From positions 1 to 38,619 of the IMG/VR virus record IMGVR_UViG_3300049020_000027: a stretch of DNA of 38,619 nt; one strand, 5' to 3'. The number at the start of each line of letters is the position of its first letter. The first letter of the stretch is position 1. The DNA is from a virus. Shown piece after piece: positions 7,284 through 16,627 of the stretch. The position numbers and the translations under genes were made by a program. The notes under the pieces were generated by a model, which was not told where the DNA came from, ran no database searches, and saw only the letters and a program-made list of their open reading frames with translations.

Positions 7284-8183
7284 ATGTCCACCTCTCCGAC
7301 CATCACGACTGCATTCAAGCAGCAGTTCCACGACGGCTTCATGGACGCGCTGCAGCAGCGCGACAGCCGCTTTCAGGCCGCCGTTACCGACCGCGGCATG
7401 ATCGAGGGCTCCAGCTTCACGACCAACAACATCGGTCTGGTCGAAGCCCGCGAAGTCACCGGCCGCTACCAGGACAAGACCGCGCAGGACGTCGCGCACG
7501 AAACGCGCATCGCCTACATGGCCGACTACGACATCGGCCCCATCGTGGTCGACACGTTCGACTTGGCCAAGCTGGTCGCCGACCCGACCTACAAGTACCA
7601 GGCGCTGCTGATCGCTGCCGCGAACCGCCGCAAGGACAAGACGATCTACCGCGCGGTGCTGGACGGTTCGCTGACCCGCACGAGCGAGGGTGGCACCGTC
7701 ACGTCGACGGCCATCCCGTCGGGCCAGCAGATCGCAGCCGGCGGCACGGGCTTCACCAAGGCCAAGATCCTGCAGGCCAAGTCGCTGTTCCGCATCAACG
7801 AGGCGGACGAGTTCAACGACGAAGAGCTGTTCATGGCCTACGACGGCGTGATGCTGCGCCAGCTGCTCAGCGACACCACGCTGACCAGCGCCGACTTCAT
7901 GGCCGTGAAGATGCTGCAGGAGGGCAAGCTGGCCGACCGCTGGTGTGGCTTCAAGTGGCTGCCCTACAACGCGCTGGATGTGCCCGCGGGCAACACCTCG
8001 CGCACGGCGGCCTGGGCCAAGAGCGGCATCCAGTTCGGCACCGGCATCAACGTGGTCACCTCGATCCGCAAGAACGAGGACAAGCGCGGCCACCCGACCG
8101 AGGCCTATGCCTACATGTCGCTGGGCGCCACCCGCCAGGACGAGAAGAAGGTCGTTCAGATCGACTTCGCCAACAACGTCTAA
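7284..8183 (+). CDS. Major capsid protein
   Basis: This 299-aa protein starts at ATG 7284 with AAGGAA upstream. It matches the pattern of the short capsid family seen in temperate T7-like podoviruses: an N-terminal TTAFKQQFHDGFMDALQQRDSRF type helix, an AYMADYDIGPIVVDTFD segment, and a late region with LPYNALDVPAG. The family has an HK97-type fold and builds the icosahedral shell. Position after the scaffold and an own leader region of 172 bases fit a highly expressed gene. Confidence 0.9.
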   Translation: MSTSPTITTAFKQQFHDGFMDALQQRDSRFQAAVTDRGMIEGSSFTTNNIGLVEAREVTGRYQDKTAQDVAHETRIAYMADYDIGPIVVDTFDLAKLVADPTYKYQALLIAAANRRKDKTIYRAVLDGSLTRTSEGGTVTSTAIPSGQQIAAGGTGFTKAKILQAKSLFRINEADEFNDEELFMAYDGVMLRQLLSDTTLTSADFMAVKMLQEGKLADRWCGFKWLPYNALDVPAGNTSRTAAWAKSGIQFGTGINVVTSIRKNEDKRGHPTEAYAYMSLGATRQDEKKVVQIDFANNV

Positions 8184-8219
8184 GCCCAGCGGCCACGACA
8201 CCTCACAGGAGAAATCATC

Positions 8220-8687
8220 ATGGCTGAATTCGACTCCCGCCAGATCACGGCCCGCGCCGCGACGCCCCCGGTCAAGGTCAACAACTACGACCAGGGCCAG
8301 GTGAACGTGCTCATCGCCACCACGCCGGCTACAGCCGCCTGGGCGCAGAACGACACCTTCGAGATCGGCACGATTCCGAAGGGTGCACGCATCCTCCGCT
8401 CGGGCAAGGTCTACCACGGCGCCTTCGGTGCCTCGGTGACCATGGACGTCGGCATGCGCAAGGCCAGCGACGGCACGGTGGTTGACGCCGACGGCATTGC
8501 CGCCGCCCTCAACGTGGCGGCCGCTGGCGTCAAGGACCTGAACGGCGGCTCGGCCCTGGCCGGCGTGACGGTGGCGAACATCGTCGCCACCGAGGACTGG
8601 GTGCTCTACGCCACACTGGCCGGCGCCAACCCGACCGACGACATCCAGGCGGAGTTCGAGATCCACTGGGTCGGCCCGACCGCCTGA
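8220..8687 (+). CDS. Capsid decoration/head-associated protein candidate
   Basis: This 155-aa protein starts at ATG 8220 with AGGAGAAA upstream. It is rich in Val, Ala, Thr and Gly with short beta-strand-like segments (ILRSGKVYHGAFGASVTMDVGM). It directly follows the capsid gene, where many podoviruses place a decoration or head-stabilising protein. The family is often listed only as a phage structural protein. The function is inferred from position and composition. Confidence 0.65.
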   Translation: MAEFDSRQITARAATPPVKVNNYDQGQVNVLIATTPATAAWAQNDTFEIGTIPKGARILRSGKVYHGAFGASVTMDVGMRKASDGTVVDADGIAAALNVAAAGVKDLNGGSALAGVTVANIVATEDWVLYATLAGANPTDDIQAEFEIHWVGPTA

Positions 8688-8728
8688 CGGCCGCAACCCG
8701 CCGGCCCACCCCGGCCGGCAACACCCGA

Positions 8729-8757
8729 ACGGGGGCCATTGCGCCCCCGTTTCTTTT
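8729..8757 (+). terminator. Rho-independent terminator after the head genes
   Basis: ACGGGGGC (8729-8736) pairs perfectly with GCCCCCGT (8743-8750) around the loop CATTGC. It is followed by TTCTTTT. It would end or reduce transcription from the capsid genes before the tail genes. Confidence 0.85.
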
Positions 8758-8768
8758 GGAGCTGTCAC

Positions 8769-9368
8769 ATGGCCACCGCGGTATCGATCTGCAGCAATGC
8801 CCTGTTGATGCTGGGCGACAAGCCCATCAACAGCCTGGAGGAGGGCAGCGATCGCGCGCGCCTGGCCGCCAACCTCTGGCCCGACCTGCGCGACTTCGTG
8901 CTGCGCAGCCACCCGTGGAACTGCGCGGTCAAGCGGGTGACGCTGAACCCGCAGTCCACGCCGCCCGACTTCGATTTCGAGTACTCCTTCCTGATGCCGG
9001 GCGACTGGCTGCGCACGCTGCAGGTCGGCCAGCGCGGTGAGCGCCCGGAGTACCAGATCGAGGGGAAGACCATCCTCATGCACGAGTCGGTTTGCCGGCT
9101 GCGCTACATCTGGCGCAACGACAACCCGGCGACCTGGGACAGCATGCTGGTGCACGCCATGACCATGGTGATGAAGGCCGTGTTCGCCTACCCCATCACC
9201 CAGGCCGGCAGCATCGAGCAGCTGGCCGTCAGCGTGCTGGCCCCCATCCTGAAGCAGGCCCGGGCCGTGGATGGCCAGGAGGACGATGTCGACTACATCG
9301 ACGACAGCCCGCTGTACGCCGCCGGCTTCATCGGCGGTGACGGTGCCTCGCGCTACCGCGGGGTCTGA
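8769..9368 (+). CDS. Tail adaptor protein (T7 gp11 / tail tubular protein A-like)
   Basis: This 199-aa protein starts at ATG 8769, with GGAG eight bases upstream just past the terminator. An N-terminal ICSNALLMLGDKPINSLEEGS followed by ARLAANLWPDLRDFVLRSHPWNCA is diagnostic of the gp11 family. This protein forms a ring under the portal and links it to the nozzle. The length matches T7 gp11 (196 aa). An in-frame ATG at 8739 would start within the terminator and is unlikely. Confidence 0.92.
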   Translation: MATAVSICSNALLMLGDKPINSLEEGSDRARLAANLWPDLRDFVLRSHPWNCAVKRVTLNPQSTPPDFDFEYSFLMPGDWLRTLQVGQRGERPEYQIEGKTILMHESVCRLRYIWRNDNPATWDSMLVHAMTMVMKAVFAYPITQAGSIEQLAVSVLAPILKQARAVDGQEDDVDYIDDSPLYAAGFIGGDGASRYRGV

Positions 9369-9370
9369 GC

Positions 9371-11587
9371 ATGCCGGCCTACAACCTCCCGCAGACGAGT
9401 TTCACCGGCGGCGAGCTGTCGCCGCGCGTGCAGGGCCGCACGGACATGGACCGCTACGCCAGCGGCATGAAGGCGCTCTACAACGCCCATCCGGTCATCC
9501 ATGGCGGCTTCAAGCGCCGGGCCGGCACGCTGTTCGGGGCCGTGGCCCAGGGCGGCAACGACGAGTCCACGCTGATCCCGTTCGTCGAGGGCGACGACCT
9601 GGCGTGGATGCTGGAGTTCGCGCACAACACGGTGCGGATCTACAACGGCGACGGCAGCGACTCGGGCATCAACCTCACGTCGCCCTACACGGCCGCCATG
9701 CTGGCCGAGGTGGACTGGGCGCAGTCGGACTCCACCATGTGGCTGTTCCACCCGATGGTCATGCCGCACCGGCTGCAGCGTCTGGCCGACAACGTGTGGG
9801 TGCTGTCGCCGGCGCCGTTCACGCAGCTGCCGTTCGACGAACTGGGCCATGTGTTCGCCACCACGCTGACGCTGTCGGCTGCGACCGTTGGCGTGGGCCG
9901 CACAGCAACGGCTTCGGCGGCCAGCTTCGTCAATGCCGACTTGGGCCGGGCCATCATCTCGGCGGCCGGCATCGCCGTCATCACGGGCTACACCAGCAGC
10001 ACGGTGGTCACGGTGGAGATCACCCGAGCCTTCGCCAGCGTCAACGTGCCGGCGAACTGGACGCTGGAGGGCAGCCCGCAGACGACGTGCACGCCGAGCG
10101 CCAAGGACCCGGTGGGCGCCTCGATCACGCTGACGCTGGGCGTCGCTGGCTGGCGGGCAGGTGACGTCGGCAGCATCGTGCGCATCAACGGCGGCCTGTG
10201 CCGCATCACCGGCTTCACCTCGGCCACGATCGTCAACGCCACCATCCTGCGCGAGCTGTCTGCCACCGTCGCCGCGCCGGCGCTGTCGTGGTCACTTGAA
10301 TGCCCGGTGTGGTCGACGGCCTTCGGCTTCCCGCGCACCGGCACGATCTACCAGCAGCGCCTGATCGCCGCCGGCACGACCAAGAAGCCGCGCACCTTCT
10401 GGGGCAGCCGCATCGGTGAGCCGCTGGACTTCGAGCGCTGGACGAACGACGACGACAGCTTCGCCTTCACCATCGACAGCGACGAGTCGACGCCCATCCG
10501 TTACCTGGCGTCTGGCAAGCGGCTGATGGTCTTCACGCAGTCGGCCGAGTACACGGTGTACGGCGGCGCCACCAAGCCCAGCATCACGCCCACCAACGTG
10601 ACGGTGGACCCGGAGAGCAACCACGGAGCCGCGGCCGTGCGGCCGGTGACGATCAACCACGAGGTGCTTTTCGCCCAGCGCGCCCGGCGCAAGGTGCGCG
10701 CCTTCGGCTACCGCTACGACTTCGACGGCTTCACCTCGCCCGACGTCTCGGCCATCGCCGAGCACATCACCCGCGGTTACGTCACCAGCATGACCTACGC
10801 GCAAGAGGCCGAGCAGATGCTGTGGGCCTCGCGCGGCGACGGCTGGCTGCTGTCCTGCACCATCGATCGCGACCAGCAGCCCAGCGTCCTGGGCTGGGCC
10901 AAGCACGAGACCGACGGCTTCGTGGAGCGCGTGGCCAGCATCCCCTACGGCGACCGCGAGCAGGTCTGGATGATCGTGCGGCGAACGATCAACGGCGCGC
11001 CGGTGCGCTACATCGAGCGCATGGACGACTCGCTGGAGTTCGAGCTGGGCGGCCGGCCGTACACCTACGGCGTGACCGTCGACTGCGGCCTGGTGTTCGA
11101 GAACCCGGCCGGGCAGACGTCGTTCAGCGTGCCGCACCTGGTGGGCGAGACGGTCGACATCGTGGCCGACGGCTCGAAGATGACGCCCAAGGAGGTGCCG
11201 CCCAGCGGCATCGTCACCATCAACCGCCCGGGCTTCAAGGTGGTTGTGGGCCTGCACTTCCGCAGCGAGGGGACGCTGCTGACGCCCGAGGTGCAAACGA
11301 ACGAGGGCAGCGCCCAGGGCCAGCAGGTGCACACCGGCCGGGTGGTGGTCAATTTCCTGGAGTCGGTGGCGGCCAAGGTGCGCAACAACGACGGCGAGGA
11401 GCAGGAGATCCCGTGGCGCCAGCTCGACACGCAGGCGCTGGACTCGCCGCCGCTGCCGTACACGGGCCTGCTCGATGTGTCTTCGCTGGGCTGGAGCAAG
11501 GGCTTCAGCGAGATCACGGTGGTGCAGGACGAGCCCATGCCGTTCCACGTCCGGGCGGTCTACCGCCGCCACAGCGTCAAGGGCTGA
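9371..11587 (+). CDS. Tail nozzle protein (T7 gp12 / tail tubular protein B-like)
   Basis: This 738-aa protein starts at ATG 9371, two bases after the adaptor gene. The N-terminus LPQTSFTGGELSPRVQGRTDMDRYASGMK and the region RLIAAGTTKKPRTFWGSRIGEPLDFE are typical of the gp12-like nozzle in temperate podoviruses. The protein forms the lower part of the short tail. The length is close to T7 gp12 (794 aa). An internal Val/Thr-rich region (about 150-300) may be an inserted beta domain. Confidence 0.92.
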   Translation: MPAYNLPQTSFTGGELSPRVQGRTDMDRYASGMKALYNAHPVIHGGFKRRAGTLFGAVAQGGNDESTLIPFVEGDDLAWMLEFAHNTVRIYNGDGSDSGINLTSPYTAAMLAEVDWAQSDSTMWLFHPMVMPHRLQRLADNVWVLSPAPFTQLPFDELGHVFATTLTLSAATVGVGRTATASAASFVNADLGRAIISAAGIAVITGYTSSTVVTVEITRAFASVNVPANWTLEGSPQTTCTPSAKDPVGASITLTLGVAGWRAGDVGSIVRINGGLCRITGFTSATIVNATILRELSATVAAPALSWSLECPVWSTAFGFPRTGTIYQQRLIAAGTTKKPRTFWGSRIGEPLDFERWTNDDDSFAFTIDSDESTPIRYLASGKRLMVFTQSAEYTVYGGATKPSITPTNVTVDPESNHGAAAVRPVTINHEVLFAQRARRKVRAFGYRYDFDGFTSPDVSAIAEHITRGYVTSMTYAQEAEQMLWASRGDGWLLSCTIDRDQQPSVLGWAKHETDGFVERVASIPYGDREQVWMIVRRTINGAPVRYIERMDDSLEFELGGRPYTYGVTVDCGLVFENPAGQTSFSVPHLVGETVDIVADGSKMTPKEVPPSGIVTINRPGFKVVVGLHFRSEGTLLTPEVQTNEGSAQGQQVHTGRVVVNFLESVAAKVRNNDGEEQEIPWRQLDTQALDSPPLPYTGLLDVSSLGWSKGFSEITVVQDEPMPFHVRAVYRRHSVKG

Positions 11588-11589
11588 CG

Positions 11590-12024
11590 ATGCTGACGAT
11601 CACCGACTCCACCGCCGCCGACATCGCCGACCTGGGCGCGCGCATGGCCGAAGCCGACCGCGCCGAACTGGCCGCAGCCGGCCTGGGTTTCGAGTGCCTG
11701 GAGGGCGTGCAGGCCCAGGCGCTGCGCTGGCATGGCCGCCTGGTGTGCCTGTTCGGGGCCGTGCTGCAGCCCTCGGGCGACGCGGTGCCGTGGATGCTCT
11801 GCACCGACACGCTGGCCGAGGTGCCGCGCCGGCAGATGGCGCTTGTCTCGCGCAAGGTCGTCAACCGCTGGCGCCGCCGTCACGCCCGGCTCGTCAACTA
11901 CGTGCACCGCCACAACGCCACGGCGCTGCGCTTCCTGCGCTGGCTGGGCTTCGTCATCGACGAGACGCCGAGCGGCCCGGGCGGTGAGTTCTTCATCTTC
12001 ACCTGGGAGCGCCCGCATGTGTAA
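11590..12024 (+). CDS. gp13-like virion/assembly protein (DUF2833)
   Basis: This 144-aa protein starts at ATG 11590, two bases after the nozzle gene. The pattern of ARMAEADRAE, VPWMLCTDTL, RHARLVNYVHRHNATALRFLRWLGF and FFIFTW matches the DUF2833 family that includes T7 gp13, and has an acetyltransferase-like layout. T7 gp13 is needed for morphogenesis of infective particles. Whether this copy is enzymatically active cannot be judged. Its stop overlaps the next start. Confidence 0.85.
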   Translation: MLTITDSTAADIADLGARMAEADRAELAAAGLGFECLEGVQAQALRWHGRLVCLFGAVLQPSGDAVPWMLCTDTLAEVPRRQMALVSRKVVNRWRRRHARLVNYVHRHNATALRFLRWLGFVIDETPSGPGGEFFIFTWERPHV

Positions 12025-12460
12025 CCCCGCCCTGATCGTCATGGGCGCCGCCACCGTCATTGGCGGCGTTCGCAAGATCAACGCCGAGAAGACGGCCAAC
12101 AACGAAGCGGCCGCTTCGCTCGACTACCAGGCCGCCGTCGACCGCGACAACGCGCTGGCCGAGGCGCAGCAGATCCGCCGCGTGGGCCGGCGCAACCTCG
12201 GCTCCACGCTGGCAGCCATCGGAGCATCGGGCGTCAAGATCGGCGAGGGTAGCGCGGCCGATGCCGAGCGCCTGGTGATGCAGGACACCGAGACCGACGC
12301 GGCCATGGCCATCCTGAACGGCGAGCGCGCCGCGCGCGGGCTCAACTCGCAGGCCTTCACGCGCCGCCGTGCCGCCCGCGAGGCCGTGGAAAGCGGCGTC
12401 ATCCAGATCGGTTCGTCCCTCATGTCCCGCGGCTCCGGCTTCATGTCGGCCGGCGGCTAG
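12017..12460 (+). CDS. Internal virion protein B (T7 gp14-like)
   Basis: This 147-aa protein starts at ATG 12017, overlapping the previous gene by eight bases. It has a short hydrophobic N-terminus, then a long Ala/Arg-rich helix (about 20-60) and conserved-looking GSTLAAIGASGVKIGEGSAA, as in gp14-type ejection proteins. The family leaves the particle at infection and forms part of a channel through the outer membrane. Size is a little below T7 gp14 (196 aa). Confidence 0.78.
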   Translation: MCNPALIVMGAATVIGGVRKINAEKTANNEAAASLDYQAAVDRDNALAEAQQIRRVGRRNLGSTLAAIGASGVKIGEGSAADAERLVMQDTETDAAMAILNGERAARGLNSQAFTRRRAAREAVESGVIQIGSSLMSRGSGFMSAGG

Positions 12461-12468
12461 GAGTCCAC

Positions 12469-14499
12469 ATGCCCCAGTTCCCCCTCGGCAACGGCCGCCA
12501 GGTCTCCCCGGGCCGCGCCACGCCCACCGCCACCGGCGTGCCCATCGGCGCCGAGACCGGCCAGGCCATCATGGACTTCGGCGGCGCGGTGGCGCAGTTC
12601 GGCCAGGTCAAGCTGGCCCAGGAGACCCGCGAGCGCCACCGGCAGGAGCAGATCGCCGAAGCCGCACGCAGGCAGCAGGATCTGCAGGAGCTGCAGATCA
12701 CCAACGACGCCATGCGCGACGCGCACGACGAGTTGGCCAACGGCATCGGCAGCGGCACCGTGGCGAAGGACAACGCCGAGCAGGCCTGGCAGGAGCGCTC
12801 CACCAAGCTGATCGAGGAGAGCGTGGCCAAGTTCGCGCCGGGCTTCCAGGCGGCCGCGCGCCGCGACATGACCGGCCTGCAGTTGCGCCTCGGCAACTCG
12901 GTGCGCCGCGTCGTCGAGAAGCGCAACCAGAGCGATATCCAGGCCGGCATCGACCAGACGCTGGAGTACCAGGCGCGCCAGTACGGCATCGACCCCGCCA
13001 AGGCCACGCAGACGGCCATGGCGACGCTGGAGCAGCTGGGCCCCTTCAGCGGGCTCTCTCCCGAGCAGCTGCAGCGCAAGGCCCAGTCCTGGAAGGAAAC
13101 GACGCAGTACACCCAGGGCTACAACGCCGTCAGCGCCGGCCGCAACGACCGCGCGGCGCTGACGGCGGCGGAGAAGCTGATCGGCGAACTGCCGGACCTG
13201 GACCCGCAGAAGCGCGCCACGCTGCTGGACCGCGCCCAGGCGTACCGGCTGCACCAGGACCAGCAGGCCGAACTGCGGGCGGCCCGTGCCCAGCGCGAGG
13301 CCGAAGCCAACCTCAAGCGCGCCGAGGCGGCCTTCACGACCTTCCAGACTCTGGCCGACAAGGGCGGCGTGCTGGACCCGGCCTACATCGACCAGGTGTC
13401 GCGCCTGACCGCTGGAACGCCCTACCAGGCCGGCGTGGTGGCGCTGGCCAAGCAGGCGGTGGAAACCGGCGGATTCGCGGCCCAGCCCATCGCCCAGCAG
13501 CGGCTGGCGCTGCAGGCGCTGGACAGCCAGATCGCCACGCAGGGCCGCAACCCGGCGCTGGACAAGCACCGCCAGAAGCTGGCCGGCGTGCTGACCGCGG
13601 CCGAGAACGACGTCAAGGCCGACCCGCTGACCGCGGCTCTGGAGCGCGGCGTCGTGACGCAGTTGCAGCCGCTGAACCTCGCCGGCGGCGTGGCGGGCCT
13701 GGTGCAGCAGCTGGGTGACCGCAGCCAGCAGGCGGCCACCGTCGAGACCTGGGCCGGCCGCGCGGTGTCGCCGCTGACGAAGGCGGAGGTCGACACCGTC
13801 GGCGGCTGGCTGCGCGCCATGCCGGCAGACCAGAAGGCCTCGGCGCTGCAGGCGCTGGCGGGCACGATGACGCCGAAGCAGGCCCAGGCGCTGGCTGGGC
13901 AGCTCGACGGCAGCGACAAGGCGCTGGGCCTGGCCCTGGCCGCCGGCTCGGCGCAGACCAGTTGGGATCGGCCCACCGCCGAGCTGATCCTGCGCGGCCA
14001 GGACGCGATCAAGTCCAAGGCCGTGAAGATCGAGGACGCGGCCGAGACGGGCCTGACCGCCAGCTTCGACAAGGAACTGGGCGGCGCGATCAGCAACCCC
14101 GAGCAGGCGCAGCGCGTGCGCGAGGCTGCGAAGCTGATCTGGGCCGGCAAGGCTGCGGAAGGCCAGCGCATCGACCCGGCCAACGCGCTGCGCCTGGCCA
14201 TCGGCGGGTCCATCGTCGACCACAACGGCGCCAAGGTGATCGTGCCGGCCGGCATGGACGGCGGTGAGTTGACCAAGCGGCTGGGCAACTACCCGCCGGC
14301 GGCGCTGGCTTCGCAGCTGCCGGACGGCAAGGTGTACGTGCGCGGCCAGCCCATGGACCCGGCGCAGTTCCTGGCGGCGCTGCCCGGCGCCCAGCTGCGC
14401 ACGCTGGCCCGCGGCAAGTTCGCGGTCATGAGCGGCGGCGCGGTGGCGACCAATGCGCAGATGCAGCCCATCGTCCTGGAGGTGAACGGTGCTCGATGA
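12469..14499 (+). CDS. Internal virion protein C (T7 gp15-like)
   Basis: This 676-aa protein starts at ATG 12469 with AGGAG upstream. It is largely helical and Gln/Ala-rich, with long segments such as QETRERHRQEQIAEAARRQQ and KRAEAAFTTFQTLADKGG. Length and position match T7 gp15 (747 aa), a core-stack protein ejected into the cell to form the DNA-translocating tube. No enzymatic motif is seen. The call rests on order, size and composition. Confidence 0.78.
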   Translation: MPQFPLGNGRQVSPGRATPTATGVPIGAETGQAIMDFGGAVAQFGQVKLAQETRERHRQEQIAEAARRQQDLQELQITNDAMRDAHDELANGIGSGTVAKDNAEQAWQERSTKLIEESVAKFAPGFQAAARRDMTGLQLRLGNSVRRVVEKRNQSDIQAGIDQTLEYQARQYGIDPAKATQTAMATLEQLGPFSGLSPEQLQRKAQSWKETTQYTQGYNAVSAGRNDRAALTAAEKLIGELPDLDPQKRATLLDRAQAYRLHQDQQAELRAARAQREAEANLKRAEAAFTTFQTLADKGGVLDPAYIDQVSRLTAGTPYQAGVVALAKQAVETGGFAAQPIAQQRLALQALDSQIATQGRNPALDKHRQKLAGVLTAAENDVKADPLTAALERGVVTQLQPLNLAGGVAGLVQQLGDRSQQAATVETWAGRAVSPLTKAEVDTVGGWLRAMPADQKASALQALAGTMTPKQAQALAGQLDGSDKALGLALAAGSAQTSWDRPTAELILRGQDAIKSKAVKIEDAAETGLTASFDKELGGAISNPEQAQRVREAAKLIWAGKAAEGQRIDPANALRLAIGGSIVDHNGAKVIVPAGMDGGELTKRLGNYPPAALASQLPDGKVYVRGQPMDPAQFLAALPGAQLRTLARGKFAVMSGGAVATNAQMQPIVLEVNGAR

Positions 14500-16426
14500 C
14501 CTGTTTCTCGCCGACAACCTGAAGGCGGCCCAGGATGCCGCGCTGCGGCCGCCGCCTGCGCCCAAGCAGGCCGCCACCTTCAGCGCCTGGAAGACGACCA
14601 CCGCCGCCCCGCGCGGCGTTGTTGCTGGTGGCTCTCAGGCCGGCGCATTCTTCAGCGACGTGCTGGGCGCCTTCGGCCAGGTGCTGGACTCGACCGGCAC
14701 GGCCAGCGCCGGCGGCATGTTCGCCACGCAGACCGAGGCCGAGCGCAAGCAGTCCGAGCAGCAGGCGCAGCAGATCCGCACCGCCGGCCCGGACTTCAGC
14801 AGCGCCGCCGGCGACGACCTGCGCGGCTTCGCGCGCTTCCTGACGCCGGACCCCGAGACGACGCACACGGCCGAGCGGCTGGTGTTCGACCTGGCCCGCG
14901 TGGCGACCAAGGCCGTCGGCTACTCGGTGGCCAGCGGCAACCCGTACAGCGGCGCCGTGCTGACCGGCGCTGACGAGGGCATGGCCGTCGCCGACGACCT
15001 GAAGCAGCAGGGCGTGGATCTGGCTACCCGCGCCAAGGTGGGCGCCGTGGTCGGCGGCGTCACGGCGCTGGGGGTGGGCCTGCCGGTGGCCGGCAGCACG
15101 GTGGGCCAGACGGCCGGCCTGGTGCTGGCCGGCGGCCCGCTGTCCTTCATGGCCCAGCAGCAGGCCGTGCGCTCGATCCTGCAGGCGCAGGACTACTCCA
15201 AGCTGGCCGAGCAGTACGACCCGTTCGACCCGGTCGGTCTGGCGCTGTCGACGCTGATCCCGGCCGGCTTCGGCGCCTGGGGCCTGCGGGCGTCCAAGGT
15301 GCACGCCGCCAGCGAGGCACGGGCGGCCGAGGCGCAGGCACAGCGCGACTTCGCAGCCGGGCCCATCCCCAGCGAGGAGGCCGTCATCGCCCGCGCCGCG
15401 CGCGAGGCCACCCAGGACCACGTCGACGCGGCCCGGGTGCTGCTGGACCGCGAGCACCGGCAGAGCACCAACCCGCTGCGCGGCGACGAATGGCGGGCCT
15501 ACGACGTCCACGAGCAGGCGCTGACCCGCGCCATGGATCAGATCAGCCGCGGCGAGCGCGTCACGGTGGACGACGTGTTGCCGCCGGTGCAGCGCAGCCC
15601 TGAGACGGTGGCGGCCCTTCAGGAACTGGGCGCGCTGCGCGGCGAGCGCGAGCAGCTGCTGCCGGTGGCTGAGGGCCTAGCCGAGCGTGGCGCGATCCGC
15701 GAGGCACGAGAGGAACTGCGCCTGATGGAGCAGCAGCGGCCCGACGCCAGCGATGCCGGCACCAGGGAACTGGCCAAGGTGGTGCAGGAGCAGCAGGGCG
15801 TGAGCTACAAGACCGCGCTGGCCGAGGCGAAGAAACAGCTGCAGGGCCGGCTCGACGACTTCGAGGCACGCCAGCAGCGGCTGGAGCAGGCTATCGAGAC
15901 GAATGCTCGAGCCCAGCAGGCCACGCAGCGCCTGGGCGAGATCGACAAGCGCGTGCAGGCGCTGGAGGCCCAGGTCGGCGCAGACGCCGTGCTGCCGGCC
16001 TTCGCGCAGCGCCTGGCCAGCGCCGGCCGCGCCATCCAGGCAGAACTTCCCAAGCCGAAGGAAACCACGCGTGCAGCACCCACCGAGCCAGCCAAGCCCG
16101 CCGCCCCGCAGCCGAAAGCCGCCGAGCCGGCGCAAGCTGCGCCAGCAGCTCCTGCGCGAGCAGCAGAGCCCGCCGGCCCCGCAGACAGCGCGCGACCTGC
16201 CGCCGCTGGCGCCAAGGCCGGACTGGTAGAGGATGCAGCCGCCGCGGCGCGCGTGGACCAGGTGCTGGCGGAGCGGCCGGACCTGATGGTGCAGCTCGAC
16301 GGCATGGACAAGCCGGCGCGCGTCGACGAACTGCTGGCCGCGGTCAAGGCCGAGGCCGACGACCTGCTGGCTGACGGCGAGCTGATGCAGCAGGCCGCCG
16401 AGTGCGCGCTACGGGTGGGGGGCTGA
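14489..16426 (+). CDS. Large ejection-type virion protein (first gp16-position gene)
   Basis: This 645-aa protein starts at GTG 14489 with GGAGGTG six bases upstream, overlapping the previous gene by 11 bases. Residues about 183-220 form a Gly/Ala/Val-rich hydrophobic stretch that could insert into a membrane. Residues about 370-520 are coiled-coil-like. About 530-575 are Ala/Pro/Lys low complexity. No lytic transglycosylase motif is visible, unlike T7 gp16. It probably belongs to the ejected core with its neighbours. Confidence 0.7.
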   Translation: MLDDLFLADNLKAAQDAALRPPPAPKQAATFSAWKTTTAAPRGVVAGGSQAGAFFSDVLGAFGQVLDSTGTASAGGMFATQTEAERKQSEQQAQQIRTAGPDFSSAAGDDLRGFARFLTPDPETTHTAERLVFDLARVATKAVGYSVASGNPYSGAVLTGADEGMAVADDLKQQGVDLATRAKVGAVVGGVTALGVGLPVAGSTVGQTAGLVLAGGPLSFMAQQQAVRSILQAQDYSKLAEQYDPFDPVGLALSTLIPAGFGAWGLRASKVHAASEARAAEAQAQRDFAAGPIPSEEAVIARAAREATQDHVDAARVLLDREHRQSTNPLRGDEWRAYDVHEQALTRAMDQISRGERVTVDDVLPPVQRSPETVAALQELGALRGEREQLLPVAEGLAERGAIREAREELRLMEQQRPDASDAGTRELAKVVQEQQGVSYKTALAEAKKQLQGRLDDFEARQQRLEQAIETNARAQQATQRLGEIDKRVQALEAQVGADAVLPAFAQRLASAGRAIQAELPKPKETTRAAPTEPAKPAAPQPKAAEPAQAAPAAPARAAEPAGPADSARPAAAGAKAGLVEDAAAAARVDQVLAERPDLMVQLDGMDKPARVDELLAAVKAEADDLLADGELMQQAAECALRVGG

Positions 16427-16627
16427 GTCGATGAATTCGAGCAGCGTCACCAGCAAGGCCAGGCCGCCCACCAGCAGGAAGGCGCCGCCCATGATCATCC
16501 AGTACGTGCGCAGCGCACTGACCGCGCGCCGCCAGCTCCCCGAGCCGCCCCACACCATCAACGGCACGATCAGCGTCATCACAAAGATGGCGCCGAGCGT
16601 CTTGAACGCGACCCAGAGGTAATCCAT
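16409..16627 (-). CDS. Antisense two-segment membrane protein
   Basis: This 72-aa protein starts at the complement of 16625-16627. Two hydrophobic segments (about residues 3-26 and 43-66) are separated by a basic loop SWRRAVSALR, a clear two-pass membrane pattern. It fills the only sizeable gap (199 bases) between the two large ejection genes and overlaps the end of the first. Its start codon shares the palindrome CATG (16625-16628) with the start of the opposite gene. The ribosome site is weak. A holin-like or superinfection-related role is possible but not shown. Confidence 0.6.
   Translation of the reverse strand: MDYLWVAFKTLGAIFVMTLIVPLMVWGGSGSWRRAVSALRTYWMIMGGAFLLVGGLALLVTLLEFIDSAPHP

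Noticed and set aside
16431-16622. Open frame on the + strand in the gap between the two large ejection genes
   Set aside because: Its Ser/Thr/Pro-rich product looks like the complement of the membrane protein encoded on the - strand.
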